Positions 51,270 to 60,816 of a DNA stretch of 64,000 bases are shown one piece after another. The position numbers and the translations under genes were made by a program. Origin of the DNA: CAIOZA01 sp964464375 (GTDB lineage Bacteria > Bacteroidota > Ignavibacteria > Kapaibacteriales > UBA2268); the NCBI GenBank assembly GCA_964464375.1, contig CAYXFU010000012.1:1-64000 (forward strand), read 5' to 3'. Every line of letters starts with the position of its first letter. Position 1 is the stretch's first letter. The notes under the pieces were generated by a model. The model was given only the letters and a program-made list of their open reading frames with translations. It ran no database searches and was not told the origin of the DNA.

Positions 51270-52133
51270 TTATATCTCTTCAAATTCCATGTGGATGTTG
51301 GCTCCCATGACGCTGTGAGTCAGTGCTCCGATTGAGATTGCATTTATTCCCGTATCAACGTAGTCCAATAGATTTGTAAGATTGATTCCTCCGGATGATT
51401 CGATAAATATCTCGTTTCCGTTTGGATAGGTACGAATCAGTTTAACTGCCGATATTGTTCTTTCTCTGTTCATATTGTCGAGTAGGAAACCATCGAGACC
51501 GCACTCAAGTGCTTCTTTGATCTGATCTTCGTTTTCTACTTCAAGTTCAATCGGTAATCCGAAATTCTTAGATTTGACGGTTTTGAGTGCATTGGTTATG
51601 CCTCCGGCTGCCTGTATATGATTATCCTTAATGAGTATTCCAGAGGACAGATCAAGCCTGTGGTTATAGCCACCACCCATGGTTACCGCATATTTTTCAA
51701 ATAAACGAAGTCCGGGAGTGGTTTTGCGTGTGTCGAGTATTTTAACATTGTGGGGTTTGGCTATTTCTGTATACTTTGAGGTAAATGTGGCGATACCGGA
51801 AAGTCTCTGCATAAGATTGAGAATAGTTCTTTCCTTGGTTAGGATTTCTGCTGCATCTGTCTCGATTACGGCTATGATTGCTCCGTTCTGTACAAAGTCG
51901 CCATCATTGAAATTCTGTTTTGCAAAATCTCTGTAGAAAAAAAATGGAAGACAGTTAGCTCCTGCAAGTACCAGATCATCTTCTGCCTGGATAATTGCTC
52001 TAACTTTATGAGTGCTGACATAGATGCCCTCAGTTGTTTTGTCGCCATCGGGAGTGTCCTCCTGAAGAAACTCATCGATTTTTCTGAGTATATAATCTTC
52101 TGGCAAGGTTCTGATTTGTTCATATTTTATCAT
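51270..52133 (-). CDS. nadC: Nicotinate-nucleotide pyrophosphorylase (quinolinate phosphoribosyltransferase)
   Basis: 287 aa. It converts quinolinate and PRPP to nicotinate mononucleotide in de novo NAD synthesis. The active-site region LDTRKTTPGLRLFEKYAV and GGGYNHRLDLSSGILIKDNH is fully conserved, and IFIESSGGINLTN follows near the C-terminus. The start overlaps the maf stop by 4 bp (ATGA), so the two are translationally coupled. nadA and nadB are not in the window. Confidence 0.95.
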   Translation of the reverse strand: MIKYEQIRTLPEDYILRKIDEFLQEDTPDGDKTTEGIYVSTHKVRAIIQAEDDLVLAGANCLPFFFYRDFAKQNFNDGDFVQNGAIIAVIETDAAEILTKERTILNLMQRLSGIATFTSKYTEIAKPHNVKILDTRKTTPGLRLFEKYAVTMGGGYNHRLDLSSGILIKDNHIQAAGGITNALKTVKSKNFGLPIELEVENEDQIKEALECGLDGFLLDNMNRERTISAVKLIRTYPNGNEIFIESSGGINLTNLLDYVDTGINAISIGALTHSVMGANIHMEFEEI

Positions 52134-52756
52134 ATTGTTTCTCTGGATGGAGTTGATATTTCATTGTTAAATTTATTGAGCATGGAATAAAGCATCTCGA
52201 GCGGAAGACCGACTATGTTGTAGTAACATCCCTCAATGCGGCTGATGAATACAGCCCCCATATCATCCTGAATGCCATAAGCTCCTGCTTTGTCGAGCGG
52301 TGAACCACCTGCCACATAGGCTTCGATCTCATGCTGCGCTAATTTTCTGAATGTAACTTTAGTTGTTTTTACTTCAGTTGTTGACTTACCAGTTACAGAA
52401 TTGACAAGTGAAACACCAGTATATACTACATGTGTGTTGCCGCTTAGCATACTCAGCATCCTGACTGCATCGGCTGCATCAGTTGGTTTATTAAGAATAG
52501 TATTATCGAGACATACAATAGTGTCTGCTCCCAAAACAATTGCAGGATAATCAACTCGTGAAGCGACTTCCTGTGCTTTTTTGAGTGACAGTTGTCCTGC
52601 ATAATCAACTGGGTTGATGTGAAGCGGATGTTCGGATTCATCTATTGATGAATGAATAACATCGAACTTCAGAGAAATCTGAGTCAGGAGCTTACTTCTT
52701 CTTGGTGACTGTGAAGCAAGGACTAAAGGTAGTTTCAGGTTAAAAATATCTATCAT
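52130..52756 (-). CDS. maf: Maf family nucleotide pyrophosphatase
   Basis: A 208-aa Maf/YhdE-type protein that hydrolyses non-canonical or canonical nucleotide triphosphates. The family start LVLASQSPRRSKLL (residues 11-24), the aspartate in VLGADTIV and the late segment DKAGAYGIQDDMGAVFI are conserved. It comes before and overlaps nadC, and is 17 bp downstream of a small outer-membrane-like protein gene on the same strand. Confidence 0.93.
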   Translation of the reverse strand: MIDIFNLKLPLVLASQSPRRSKLLTQISLKFDVIHSSIDESEHPLHINPVDYAGQLSLKKAQEVASRVDYPAIVLGADTIVCLDNTILNKPTDAADAVRMLSMLSGNTHVVYTGVSLVNSVTGKSTTEVKTTKVTFRKLAQHEIEAYVAGGSPLDKAGAYGIQDDMGAVFISRIEGCYYNIVGLPLEMLYSMLNKFNNEISTPSRETI

Positions 52757-52773
52757 TAAATTCAGTCGATTTT

Positions 52774-53409
52774 TTAGTTAAAGTAAAAAGTAAGTATAAA
52801 TCCAAGTCCACCTAATCCGGTTTTAATATCAAAAGTAGATGGGAAATCGCGAGTCTGCTCTAATGTTCCCGACTTGTAAAGTGTGCTGCCAGAGCTATAC
52901 ACAAAGCTAACTGAATATTCGAGAGATAAACTTAGACTTTTAACCGGGAACCACTCTGCTCCGGCGAACAAGGCACCTCCGAACTGATAGATACTAGATG
53001 TAATCGATTGATTCTTGTTATTGATACCGGAAGTATCAAGATTCTCATAAGATGTGATTAATTCAGCTCCATAATATGATATTATATTCCAGCCTCTCGC
53101 TGCATCAGTTCTTATTCCGGGTGTTATACTGAAACTATAATTAGTTTCTGAGTAGGCTGATTCTGTATTATCAGGCTTTGGCAAGGATGATGATCTATAG
53201 CTTACTCCAATTGGAAGGCGTATTGCTGTACTTTTATTAATAAAAAACTGATAGCCAATTCCCCCCTTGAAATTTCCTGGTGTGATACCAGCACCTGCAA
53301 AATTGAACATGAGCGACTGATTGCCGATTCTGAGCGTGTCTGCCAGCTCAGCAGATGTTGCACTGATTGAAATTGTGATTAATAGAATTAATATTATTCG
53401 TAACTTCAT
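52774..53409 (-). CDS. Outer-membrane beta-barrel-like protein
   Basis: 211 aa with a signal peptide (residues 1-19). The remainder shows alternating amphipathic strands ending in aromatic residues (FKGGIGYQFFI, YSFSITPGI, LSLEYSVSFVYSSG) and a C-terminal FILTFYFN, consistent with an eight-stranded outer-membrane barrel. No specific family is recognised. It lies 17 bp upstream of maf and may share its transcript. Its own upstream region has no clear TAnnTTTG box. Confidence 0.65.
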   Translation of the reverse strand: MKLRIILILLITISISATSAELADTLRIGNQSLMFNFAGAGITPGNFKGGIGYQFFINKSTAIRLPIGVSYRSSSLPKPDNTESAYSETNYSFSITPGIRTDAARGWNIISYYGAELITSYENLDTSGINNKNQSITSSIYQFGGALFAGAEWFPVKSLSLSLEYSVSFVYSSGSTLYKSGTLEQTRDFPSTFDIKTGLGGLGFILTFYFN

Positions 53410-53530
53410 TATCTTTTAGTTAATATTGAAAAATCTTTTTGAAAAAATAACAAAAAAATTATAATTTTCTTTTATCAGAATGTAAAATTAATCAAATATT
53501 TAGACTTAACCATTAACGATGGAGTAAATC

Positions 53531-54211
53531 ATGTTGAAGTTAACCTACTTAAGTCATTCAAGTTTCCTTCTTGACGATGGAAATGAAAAGCTGATCATTG
53601 ATCCGTTCATAACAGGCAATCCAAATAGTCCAATCAAAAATGTGAATGACATCAAAGTCAATTACATTGTGCTGACACATGCTCATGGCGATCATCTGGG
53701 TGATGGAATCGAAATATCAAAAGCATGTGGAGCAACTATCATAGCTGTTAACGAGCTTGCAAACTATGTCACCGAGAAAGGTGCGAAGGCACACAATATG
53801 CACATTGGAGGCGGATGGAACTTCAGTTTCGGCAGACTGAAATTCACGATAGCCCATCATGGATCGGCAACTCCGGATGGGAAATATATGGGAGAGCCTG
53901 CAGGTGTAGTGATTAAAATGGGTGGAAAAACTTTATATCATACAGGAGATACGGGATTGTTCCTCGATATGAAGCTAATTGGCGAAAGAGACAAGATTGA
54001 TCTGCTTTGCTTGCCGATTGGAGATAACTTCACAATGGGGATAGACGACGCTGTTAAAGCTACTGAGTTCGTCAAACCTGTTCTAGCCATACCAATGCAT
54101 TACAATACATTTAAAATAATAGAAGCCGATCCTCACGAATTTGTATTAAAGGTGAAAAGCATTAGAATCAATAGCCTGGTTATGGAATTTGGTCAGACAT
54201 TGGAGTTTTAG
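53531..54211 (+). CDS. UPF0173 metal-dependent hydrolase (metallo-beta-lactamase fold)
   Basis: A 226-aa metallo-beta-lactamase fold protein. The metal-binding motif H50-A-H52-G-D54-H55 sits in LTHAHGDHLGDG. A later histidine in FTIAHHGSATP and aspartate in LYHTGDTGL complete the two-metal site. This exact pattern and length match the UPF0173 family (YtkL-like), whose substrates are undetermined. A GGAG ribosome binding site precedes the ATG. The GNAT gene follows by 6 bp. Confidence 0.9.
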   Translation: MLKLTYLSHSSFLLDDGNEKLIIDPFITGNPNSPIKNVNDIKVNYIVLTHAHGDHLGDGIEISKACGATIIAVNELANYVTEKGAKAHNMHIGGGWNFSFGRLKFTIAHHGSATPDGKYMGEPAGVVIKMGGKTLYHTGDTGLFLDMKLIGERDKIDLLCLPIGDNFTMGIDDAVKATEFVKPVLAIPMHYNTFKIIEADPHEFVLKVKSIRINSLVMEFGQTLEF

Positions 54212-54217
54212 AAATTA

Positions 54218-54781
54218 ATGAGTCCCGAATTCAGAATAAATACAGCCCGACTTGTCCTCCGACCATATACATTGGAGGATGTAGATAATTTGTTTGCACT
54301 CTGGGGTGATGCCGATGTTATGAGGCTCATCCCCGAGGGTGTAGCTGAACGTAGTTTCATCGAAATGATAATGCCATTCATCGTTCAGAGCTTTGCTGAC
54401 TGCCAACCTGATAATTTCCAGAACTTTGGTATGATGGTAACTCTGCCTGCTAGCGGGGAAGTCGTTGGCTGGTGCGGATTAATAAAAATGTTCCCATTTC
54501 CTGAGAATATTGAGCTGTATGTTGGATTTGCAAAGTCTTATTGGGGTAAAGGTTATGCAGAGGAAGTGGCAGAAGGGTTAATGGATTATGGATTTAATGT
54601 CTTCGGATTCAGTGAAATCACGGCGGTAGTTGTACCTGAACATAATGCATCTAAACACATACTCGAAAAATTGGGAATGGATTTCCGGTATATCGTATCT
54701 GGTTCACCCGAACAATGGCAATACTACGATGGATTATTGCTTTATTCGAAAAAGAATACCAAGAAGATTCTATCAAGTTAA
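54218..54781 (+). CDS. GNAT-family N-acetyltransferase
   Basis: 187 aa, RimJ/RimL-type GNAT. The start RINTARLVLRPYTLEDVDNL is the usual opening of that branch, and the acetyl-CoA-binding segment is FAKSYWGKGYAEEVAEGLMD. The late strand EITAVVVPEHNASKHILEKLGM is also typical. It could acetylate a small molecule or a protein N-terminus; the substrate is unknown. The gene is co-directional with, and 6 bp after, the UPF0173 gene. A small perfect hairpin with no T-run (TGTGTTTTGGAACACA) lies about 30 bp downstream. Confidence 0.87.
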   Translation: MSPEFRINTARLVLRPYTLEDVDNLFALWGDADVMRLIPEGVAERSFIEMIMPFIVQSFADCQPDNFQNFGMMVTLPASGEVVGWCGLIKMFPFPENIELYVGFAKSYWGKGYAEEVAEGLMDYGFNVFGFSEITAVVVPEHNASKHILEKLGMDFRYIVSGSPEQWQYYDGLLLYSKKNTKKILSS

Positions 54782-54999
54782 AAACATTATCTGCTTTCAC
54801 AAGTAACTGTGTTTTGGAACACAAAGAGTCCAGTTATAGTATCGGTTAAAAAATTGATACATTGCAGAAGGAAGTTATCTAAAAATTTATTTTTAATACC
54901 CTAATTTTCAAAACTTAACTTTTTTAAATTTTTATTATGTTCTTCTGTTTTGTACTTTTGCCTATTAAAATTTAATAAATTAAAAAATCAATCAAATCT

Positions 55000-56982
55000 A
55001 TGAGTGAAGCAACCAATAGCATAAAAAATGAAAAAATAGAAAAAAGCCTACCAAAGTTTGGATTAATTGGTATAATTATTACAATGGGTATTGTATATGG
55101 AGATATTGGGACATCTCCACTATACGTAATGAATGCATTAATTGACGGAACAAGACTTTCTCCGGATTTTATTATCGGTGCCATTTCCTGTGTAATTTGG
55201 ACATTAACTTTTCAAACTACTATTAAATATGTTTTAATTACGTTAAAAGCACATAATAACGGTGAGGGTGGGATATTAGCTCTATATGCTTTACTGAGAA
55301 AGAAAAAGAAGTATTTATATATTTTTGCAATGATTGGAGGAGCAGCATTACTGGCTGATGGGGTAATAACACCTGCAATTACAATTACTTCTGCTGTTGA
55401 AGGATTAAAGCTTATTAATCCACAGATAACAGTAATACCTATTGTTTTAGCTATTTTTATTGTTCTGTTTTTTTCTCAGCAATTTGGAACCAATATATTG
55501 GGAAAATCCTTCGGTCCCATTATGTTAATTTGGTTTTCCGTAATTGGAACCATTGGTTTTGTAGAAATATTTGAGTATCCTCTAATATTAAAAGCATTTA
55601 ATCCATATTATGTCTTTGTCTTTCTCACTGAATTTCCCGAAGGATTAATATTATTAGGTGCTGTATTTCTTTGTACAACTGGTGCAGAAGCATTGTATTC
55701 AGATTTAGGGCATTGTGGTTATAAAAACATTAAAATATCTTGGATATTTGTTAAGACCGCATTGATTTTGAATTACTTAGGTCAGGGTGCATGGATTCTG
55801 ACACATCCAAATCTAACAACCGCGACTACTAATCCTTTTTTCGCAATAATGCCCCAATGGTTTCTTTTGCCTGGTATTATCCTTGCCACTCTGGCTTCGA
55901 TAATAGCCAGCCAAGCATTATTGAGTGGTACCTTTACATTAATTTCTGAAGCTATTCAATTGAATTTGTGGCCAAAATTAAAAATTGATTATCCTACACA
56001 AGTCAAAGGTCAGATGTACATTCCATTTGTCAATTGGATGTTGTTTTTTTCCTGTATTTTTGTTGTACTATTTTTTAAAGAATCTTCCAATATGGAAGCA
56101 GCGTACGGATTAGCAATTACCATCACAATGTTGATGACAACTATCCTTGTAACTTATCACCTCAAATTAAATAGAAAAATAAATGTATTTATAATTTCAG
56201 CATTCTTATTTATATTTCTAACTATAGAATCTACTTTTTTATATGCTAATGTAAATAAATTTATTCATGGAGGATGGTTCTCTATTCTCTTATCGTTTGT
56301 TTTCGGTTTGATAATGTATGTATGGTTCAATGCAAGGGAAATTAAAAAAAGATATTTGCAGTTTACAAATTTATCACAGTATTTGCCAGCTATAAGCGAT
56401 TTGCAAAAAGATAAAATGGTACCCTGCTTTACTTCTAACTTAGTTTATTTAACCAAAGCTGATAGTCCCACTGAAATTGAGAGCAAAATTGTATATTCAA
56501 TTTTAAATAAATTCCCCAAAAGGGCAGATAAGTACTGGTTTATTCATATTAACTATACTGATGAACCAAGCGGAATTGCATATACTGTAACAAAGCTGGT
56601 GCCTGATATAGTTTTTAGAATAGATTTCCATATTGGTTTCAGAATAAATCCTAAAATTAATGTGTTTTTTCGAAAAGTCATTGAAGAAATGATTTTAACC
56701 AAAGAAATTGACATAACAAGTAGTTTCCCTTCATTGAGAAATCACAACATAACAGGAGATTTCAAATTTGTACTGATAGATAGGATTCATAATTACGATT
56801 TTGATTTAAAAATCTCAGATAAATTAATAATGAAATTTCATGAATTAATAAATAAGATAAGTATTACTGATAGTAGTGCCTTTGGTTTAGACACCAGTGT
56901 TGTAATTGACGAAAAAGTTCCATTACATCATAAAAATGTAATACAAGTTGATTTACATAGAATTCTACCAAAAGAAATTTAA
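55000..56982 (+). CDS. kup: Kup-type potassium uptake permease
   Basis: A 660-aa potassium transporter of the Kup/HAK/KT family. The selectivity-linked motif ITMGIVYGDIGTSPLYV is at about residues 27-43. About twelve transmembrane helices run to residue 450, followed by a cytoplasmic C-terminal domain of about 200 residues. The gene is visibly more AT-rich than its neighbours and is bracketed by gaps. That may reflect horizontal gain or relaxed codon use. A TACTTTTG box lies at 54953-54960, 40 nt upstream, without a TTTG partner. No c-di-AMP riboswitch is recognisable in the 218-bp leader. Confidence 0.92.
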   Translation: MSEATNSIKNEKIEKSLPKFGLIGIIITMGIVYGDIGTSPLYVMNALIDGTRLSPDFIIGAISCVIWTLTFQTTIKYVLITLKAHNNGEGGILALYALLRKKKKYLYIFAMIGGAALLADGVITPAITITSAVEGLKLINPQITVIPIVLAIFIVLFFSQQFGTNILGKSFGPIMLIWFSVIGTIGFVEIFEYPLILKAFNPYYVFVFLTEFPEGLILLGAVFLCTTGAEALYSDLGHCGYKNIKISWIFVKTALILNYLGQGAWILTHPNLTTATTNPFFAIMPQWFLLPGIILATLASIIASQALLSGTFTLISEAIQLNLWPKLKIDYPTQVKGQMYIPFVNWMLFFSCIFVVLFFKESSNMEAAYGLAITITMLMTTILVTYHLKLNRKINVFIISAFLFIFLTIESTFLYANVNKFIHGGWFSILLSFVFGLIMYVWFNAREIKKRYLQFTNLSQYLPAISDLQKDKMVPCFTSNLVYLTKADSPTEIESKIVYSILNKFPKRADKYWFIHINYTDEPSGIAYTVTKLVPDIVFRIDFHIGFRINPKINVFFRKVIEEMILTKEIDITSSFPSLRNHNITGDFKFVLIDRIHNYDFDLKISDKLIMKFHELINKISITDSSAFGLDTSVVIDEKVPLHHKNVIQVDLHRILPKEI

Positions 56983-57149
56983 TTATCATGAAAATTGATG
57001 AACAGATGAGTGAAATAAATATATTGGCTTTATAGAACATTTTTTTGGCTCTTTTGTTTGAATTCTTTTAAGTCCAAGAAAAATTGGGAAAAATAAAGGA
57101 ATTTAGTGATTTCTAAACTCAACAGTAATTAATTACTATTTTTGTGTTT

Positions 57150-57887
57150 ATGGATATACCATTTACCAATAAATACACCGTACGGTCTTATGAATCTGAT
57201 CTTAATAATAAGGTTAAGATCAGCTCTATCTTTGATTATATGCAGGAGTCAGCTTCACTCAATGCCGAATTGTTAAAGTTCGGCTATGAAGACATGCAGA
57301 GAGAAGGTCTGTTCTGGGTTCTCTCTCGTGCTAAAGTAATAATCCATGAATATGTTTCTGCATGGGATGAAATTATTATTGAAACGTGGCCCAAGAACAT
57401 TAATAGCTTTTTCGCCAATCGTGATTTTCGTTTCTATAATTCAGAGAAAGTCTGTATCGGAGCCGCTACAACTGCATGGTTAATGGTTAACCGTGAAACG
57501 CTTCGTCCTGTTAAACCCGAAAATCTACTCAAGGATATTCATAAATATGATATTCCTCCCGGAATAGTTGAGTTTCCAGAGAAAATCCCCGAGCTAAAAA
57601 CGAAAACATTTTCAGCAGAATTCAATATCGGATATAAGGATATAGATATCAACCAGCACACAAACAATGCACGCTATATAGATTACCTTCAGGACTGCTG
57701 TCTGCATAAGTTCTCGCAGAACAAGCAGATTGAATCCTTACAGATTAATTTCCTGAATCAAACCAGAATCGGTGACACAATTCGATTATTTGTCAATGAA
57801 GATGAGAAATATCCTGAGAAAACTTATATAGAAGCGGAGAATCAGGAAAACGTTAAAGTATTCAATTCAATTTTAAACTGGAAATAA
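57150..57887 (+). CDS. Acyl-ACP thioesterase (hot-dog fold)
   Basis: 245 aa from ATG 57150; an in-frame GTG at 57144 lies inside the promoter box. Two hot-dog domains are visible. The N-terminal half starts NKYTVRSYESDLNNKVKISSIFDYMQESA. The C-terminal half has IGYKDIDINQHTNNARYIDYLQDC, whose D...N.H.N pattern matches plant-type FatA/FatB and bacterial relatives. It releases fatty acids from acyl carrier protein. A TATTTTTG box ends exactly 5 nt before the ATG, as in the gene at 12028, suggesting a leaderless message. Confidence 0.85.
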   Translation: MDIPFTNKYTVRSYESDLNNKVKISSIFDYMQESASLNAELLKFGYEDMQREGLFWVLSRAKVIIHEYVSAWDEIIIETWPKNINSFFANRDFRFYNSEKVCIGAATTAWLMVNRETLRPVKPENLLKDIHKYDIPPGIVEFPEKIPELKTKTFSAEFNIGYKDIDINQHTNNARYIDYLQDCCLHKFSQNKQIESLQINFLNQTRIGDTIRLFVNEDEKYPEKTYIEAENQENVKVFNSILNWK

Positions 57888-57945
57888 CCCAAGCACATTT
57901 CATTTTTGATTAGACTACAATTTATTCATTGACTTTTAGGACAAC

Positions 57946-59181
57946 ATGGATAATACTAAAACAAATAATATATTAAGCAGGCTTATGACTGTATCGGTCA
58001 TTGTGGCGTCATTAGGTTATTTTGTGGACGTTTACGATCTGATTCTCTTCAGTATAGTCCGCTCAGCAAGTCTCAAATCAATGGGATATCAGGGGCAGCA
58101 GATTATGGATTATGGTGTTCTTCTTCTGAACGTTCAGATGGTTGGAATGCTTCTTGGTGGGATAATCTGGGGAGTTCTCGGAGATAAAAAGGGCAGAGTA
58201 AAAATCCTTTTTGCATCCATTCTGCTTTATTCAATAGCAAATATTGTAAATGGATTTGTGCAGACAATTGAAGGATACACGATTTGCAGATTCATTGCAG
58301 GATTAGGTCTTGCCGGGGAGCTGGGTGTTGCGGTAACGCTTGTCCTGGAAATTCTACCGAAAGATATTCGTGGTTATGGTACTATGGTTGTCGCTACTAT
58401 CGGAGTCAGCGGAGCTGTGGCAGCTAACCTTGTCGCAAAATTCTTCGACTGGAGAAGTGCTTATATTATCGGTGGAGTTCTTGGTACATTGCTACTCGTC
58501 CTACAGATGAAGGTTAGCGAATCAGCAGCTTTCACACATTCTCAAAACACAGCAGTGAAAAAGGGTAATTTCTTTGCATTTTTTACGAATAAAATCAGGT
58601 TCTATCGCTACATGAAGTCAATATTCATAGGGTTACCGATATGGTTCAGTTTGAGTGTACTGATTACTTTTTCACCGGAGTTTGCAAAAGCATTGAAGAT
58701 CAACGGAGTGATCAATGCTGGCGATGCAGTAATGTACTATTATATCGGTGCTTCGATCGGCGATCTTGTAACAGGATTCCTAAGTCAGTATCTGAAAAGC
58801 AGAAAAAAAATATTGTTCTACTCAATTACTCTACTGGCATTGATGATAGCTGTATATCTGATCCAGTATGATATATCGGTATCGACATTCTATATAATCT
58901 GTTTTTTGACGGGACTTCCAGCCGGTTACTGGGCAGTCTTTGTAACTGTGTCGGCAGAACAGTTCGGTACGAATCTCAGGGCTACAGCAGCATCGACAAT
59001 ACCAAACTTTGTAAGGGGTTTCGTTGTACCGATAACACTTCTATTCCAGATGTTCGTTTATATGACAAATATAAAGATGAGTGGCGCAATAGTCGGCGGA
59101 ATCTGCCTTGTGATAGCATTCATAGCCCTGCTACGCTTAGAAGAGACATATCACAAGGAATTGGATTACGAGGAAGAATAA
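57946..59181 (+). CDS. MFS transporter
   Basis: A 411-aa major facilitator with about twelve transmembrane helices. The motif WGVLGDKKGRVKILF between helices 2 and 3 is the family's signature loop. Helix 4-5 contains FIAGLGLAGELGVAVTLVLE, typical of sugar- and organic-acid-proton symporters (SHS/metabolite:H+ branch). The substrate is not known. The central cytoplasmic loop lies near residues 190-215. The gene follows the thioesterase by 58 bp, possibly exporting or importing acids, but this link is only positional. Confidence 0.87.
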   Translation: MDNTKTNNILSRLMTVSVIVASLGYFVDVYDLILFSIVRSASLKSMGYQGQQIMDYGVLLLNVQMVGMLLGGIIWGVLGDKKGRVKILFASILLYSIANIVNGFVQTIEGYTICRFIAGLGLAGELGVAVTLVLEILPKDIRGYGTMVVATIGVSGAVAANLVAKFFDWRSAYIIGGVLGTLLLVLQMKVSESAAFTHSQNTAVKKGNFFAFFTNKIRFYRYMKSIFIGLPIWFSLSVLITFSPEFAKALKINGVINAGDAVMYYYIGASIGDLVTGFLSQYLKSRKKILFYSITLLALMIAVYLIQYDISVSTFYIICFLTGLPAGYWAVFVTVSAEQFGTNLRATAASTIPNFVRGFVVPITLLFQMFVYMTNIKMSGAIVGGICLVIAFIALLRLEETYHKELDYEEE

Positions 59182-59336
59182 AATTGAATTAATCCAAGAA
59201 CTATGAATTAGCCTTTATCTTTCTCAGATAATACTCATCATTTGTGTCCTTCTTGTGCATACGGGTACCTAAGATCTGCGTAGCGCATCTATGATTATCT
59301 TTACTAAAAAGAAAGCTGTATGTGCAGAAATAACAT

Positions 59337-59374
59337 AAAAAATAGGCTGTCTCGTAAGCGGGACAGCCTATTGT
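59337..59374 (-). terminator. Rho-independent terminator after glyA
   Basis: AATAGGCTGTCTCG / CGGGACAGCCTATT (14 bp with one mismatched G-T), loop TAAG, T-run on the minus strand. It lies 19 bp after the glyA stop. The 59182-59336 stretch contains no gene. Confidence 0.9.
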
Positions 59375-59392
59375 GTTATATATTAATGTATT

Positions 59393-60688
59393 TTATAAAT
59401 GAGCAAATAACGAGAAATTGCTAGTAAATTGAGCAACTTCGTCATTTATTTTCTTCAGTTCATCATCGTTTGAATGATTAGTGATAACTCTGTCGATCAG
59501 GGAAACGATTAACTCCATGTCCTGCTCCTTCATTCCTCGTGTAGTTACAGCCGGCGTTCCAAGTCGTATGCCTGAAGTAACCAGAGGTGGTTGATTGTCG
59601 TTGGGAACAGCATTCTTGTTGCATGTGATTCCTGCTTTGTCCAATGCAATTTCTGCCTGCTTGCCTGTAACCCCTTTGTTCCGCACATCTACCAGCATCA
59701 GATGATTGTCTGTACCACCGCTAACGAGATTGTAATCCTTGTCAGACAAAGCTTTTGCCATCGCTTTGGCATTCTTCATCACCTGTAAAATATAATCATT
59801 GAATCCATCTGTCAGACATTCCCCGAAAGCTACAGCTTTGGCGGCTATAACGTGCATCAATGGACCTCCCTGAATGCCCGGCATGACCCATGAATCAATA
59901 ACTTCACCCATTCGTTTGATTCTGCCTGACTTAGGAGCGACTATCCCGAATGGATTATCGTAATCCTTGCCAATCATTATTATGCCTCCGCGTGGACCGC
60001 GTAGTGTTTTGTGTGTTGTACTTGCAACAACATCGCAATATTCCATCGGACTTGTAAGATGTCCCTTAGCAATCAATCCGGCAGGATGAGCAATATCTGC
60101 AAAAAGAAATGCTCCGACTTTGTTTGCAATAGTTCTGAAAGCTTTGAAATCAATATCTCTGGGATAAGCTGATGCACCAACGGTTATCATCTTTGGTCTG
60201 TGCTGAATTGCAAGTTGCTCAACTTTGTCATAATCTATTCTGCCCGTTTCAGGATCTAATTCATAAGGAATAAAATTGAAGAATTTTCCTGAAAAATTAA
60301 CACTAGAGCCGTGAGTCAGATGTCCACCATGAGCCAGACTCAGCCCCATAACTGTATCTCCGTATTTCAAAAACGAGAAGTAAACAGCCATGTTCGCATT
60401 ACTTCCGCTGTGCGGTTGAACATTTACATATTCAGCACCAAATAGTTTCTTTAGTCTGTCTCTGGCGATATTTTCTGCAACATCTACCCATTCGCAGCCA
60501 CCATAATATCTAGCTCCGGGGTATCCCTCAGCATATTTATTAGTAAGCACAGAACCCTGTGTTTCCATTACCGAAGGTGATGTAAAGTTCTCACTTGCAA
60601 TGAGTTCGATCTTGTTGCTTTGTCTTTGGAATTCTTTAATCAATATTCCCTGCAATTCAGGGTCAGTTTTTAAAACTAAGTCGTACAT
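59393..60688 (-). CDS. glyA: Serine hydroxymethyltransferase
   Basis: A 431-aa PLP enzyme interconverting serine and glycine with tetrahydrofolate, feeding one-carbon metabolism. The PLP lysine is in VASTTHKTLRGPRGG. The start QSNKIELIASENFTSPSVM, NVQPHSGSNANMAVY and the pyridoxal-contact ADIAHPAGL are conserved. Length is normal. The 128 bp upstream have no riboswitch fold that I recognise. Confidence 0.97.
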   Translation of the reverse strand: MYDLVLKTDPELQGILIKEFQRQSNKIELIASENFTSPSVMETQGSVLTNKYAEGYPGARYYGGCEWVDVAENIARDRLKKLFGAEYVNVQPHSGSNANMAVYFSFLKYGDTVMGLSLAHGGHLTHGSSVNFSGKFFNFIPYELDPETGRIDYDKVEQLAIQHRPKMITVGASAYPRDIDFKAFRTIANKVGAFLFADIAHPAGLIAKGHLTSPMEYCDVVASTTHKTLRGPRGGIIMIGKDYDNPFGIVAPKSGRIKRMGEVIDSWVMPGIQGGPLMHVIAAKAVAFGECLTDGFNDYILQVMKNAKAMAKALSDKDYNLVSGGTDNHLMLVDVRNKGVTGKQAEIALDKAGITCNKNAVPNDNQPPLVTSGIRLGTPAVTTRGMKEQDMELIVSLIDRVITNHSNDDELKKINDEVAQFTSNFSLFAHL

Positions 60689-60816
60689 CTCAATGTCCTT
60701 ATATGTATTATGTTTTGTATGTTCTAACCAATATTAAATTTAAGGAAAGTTTAGGAGTAAGGCAAATAATTTTGAAAATTCTATTGAACACTAACTAATT
60801 ATTTGATCGTACAATT

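Noticed and set aside
54784..54840. Possible riboswitch or terminator before kup
   Set aside because: Only a six-bp hairpin without a T-run is visible, and no conserved riboswitch core (such as the c-di-AMP type) can be recognised.
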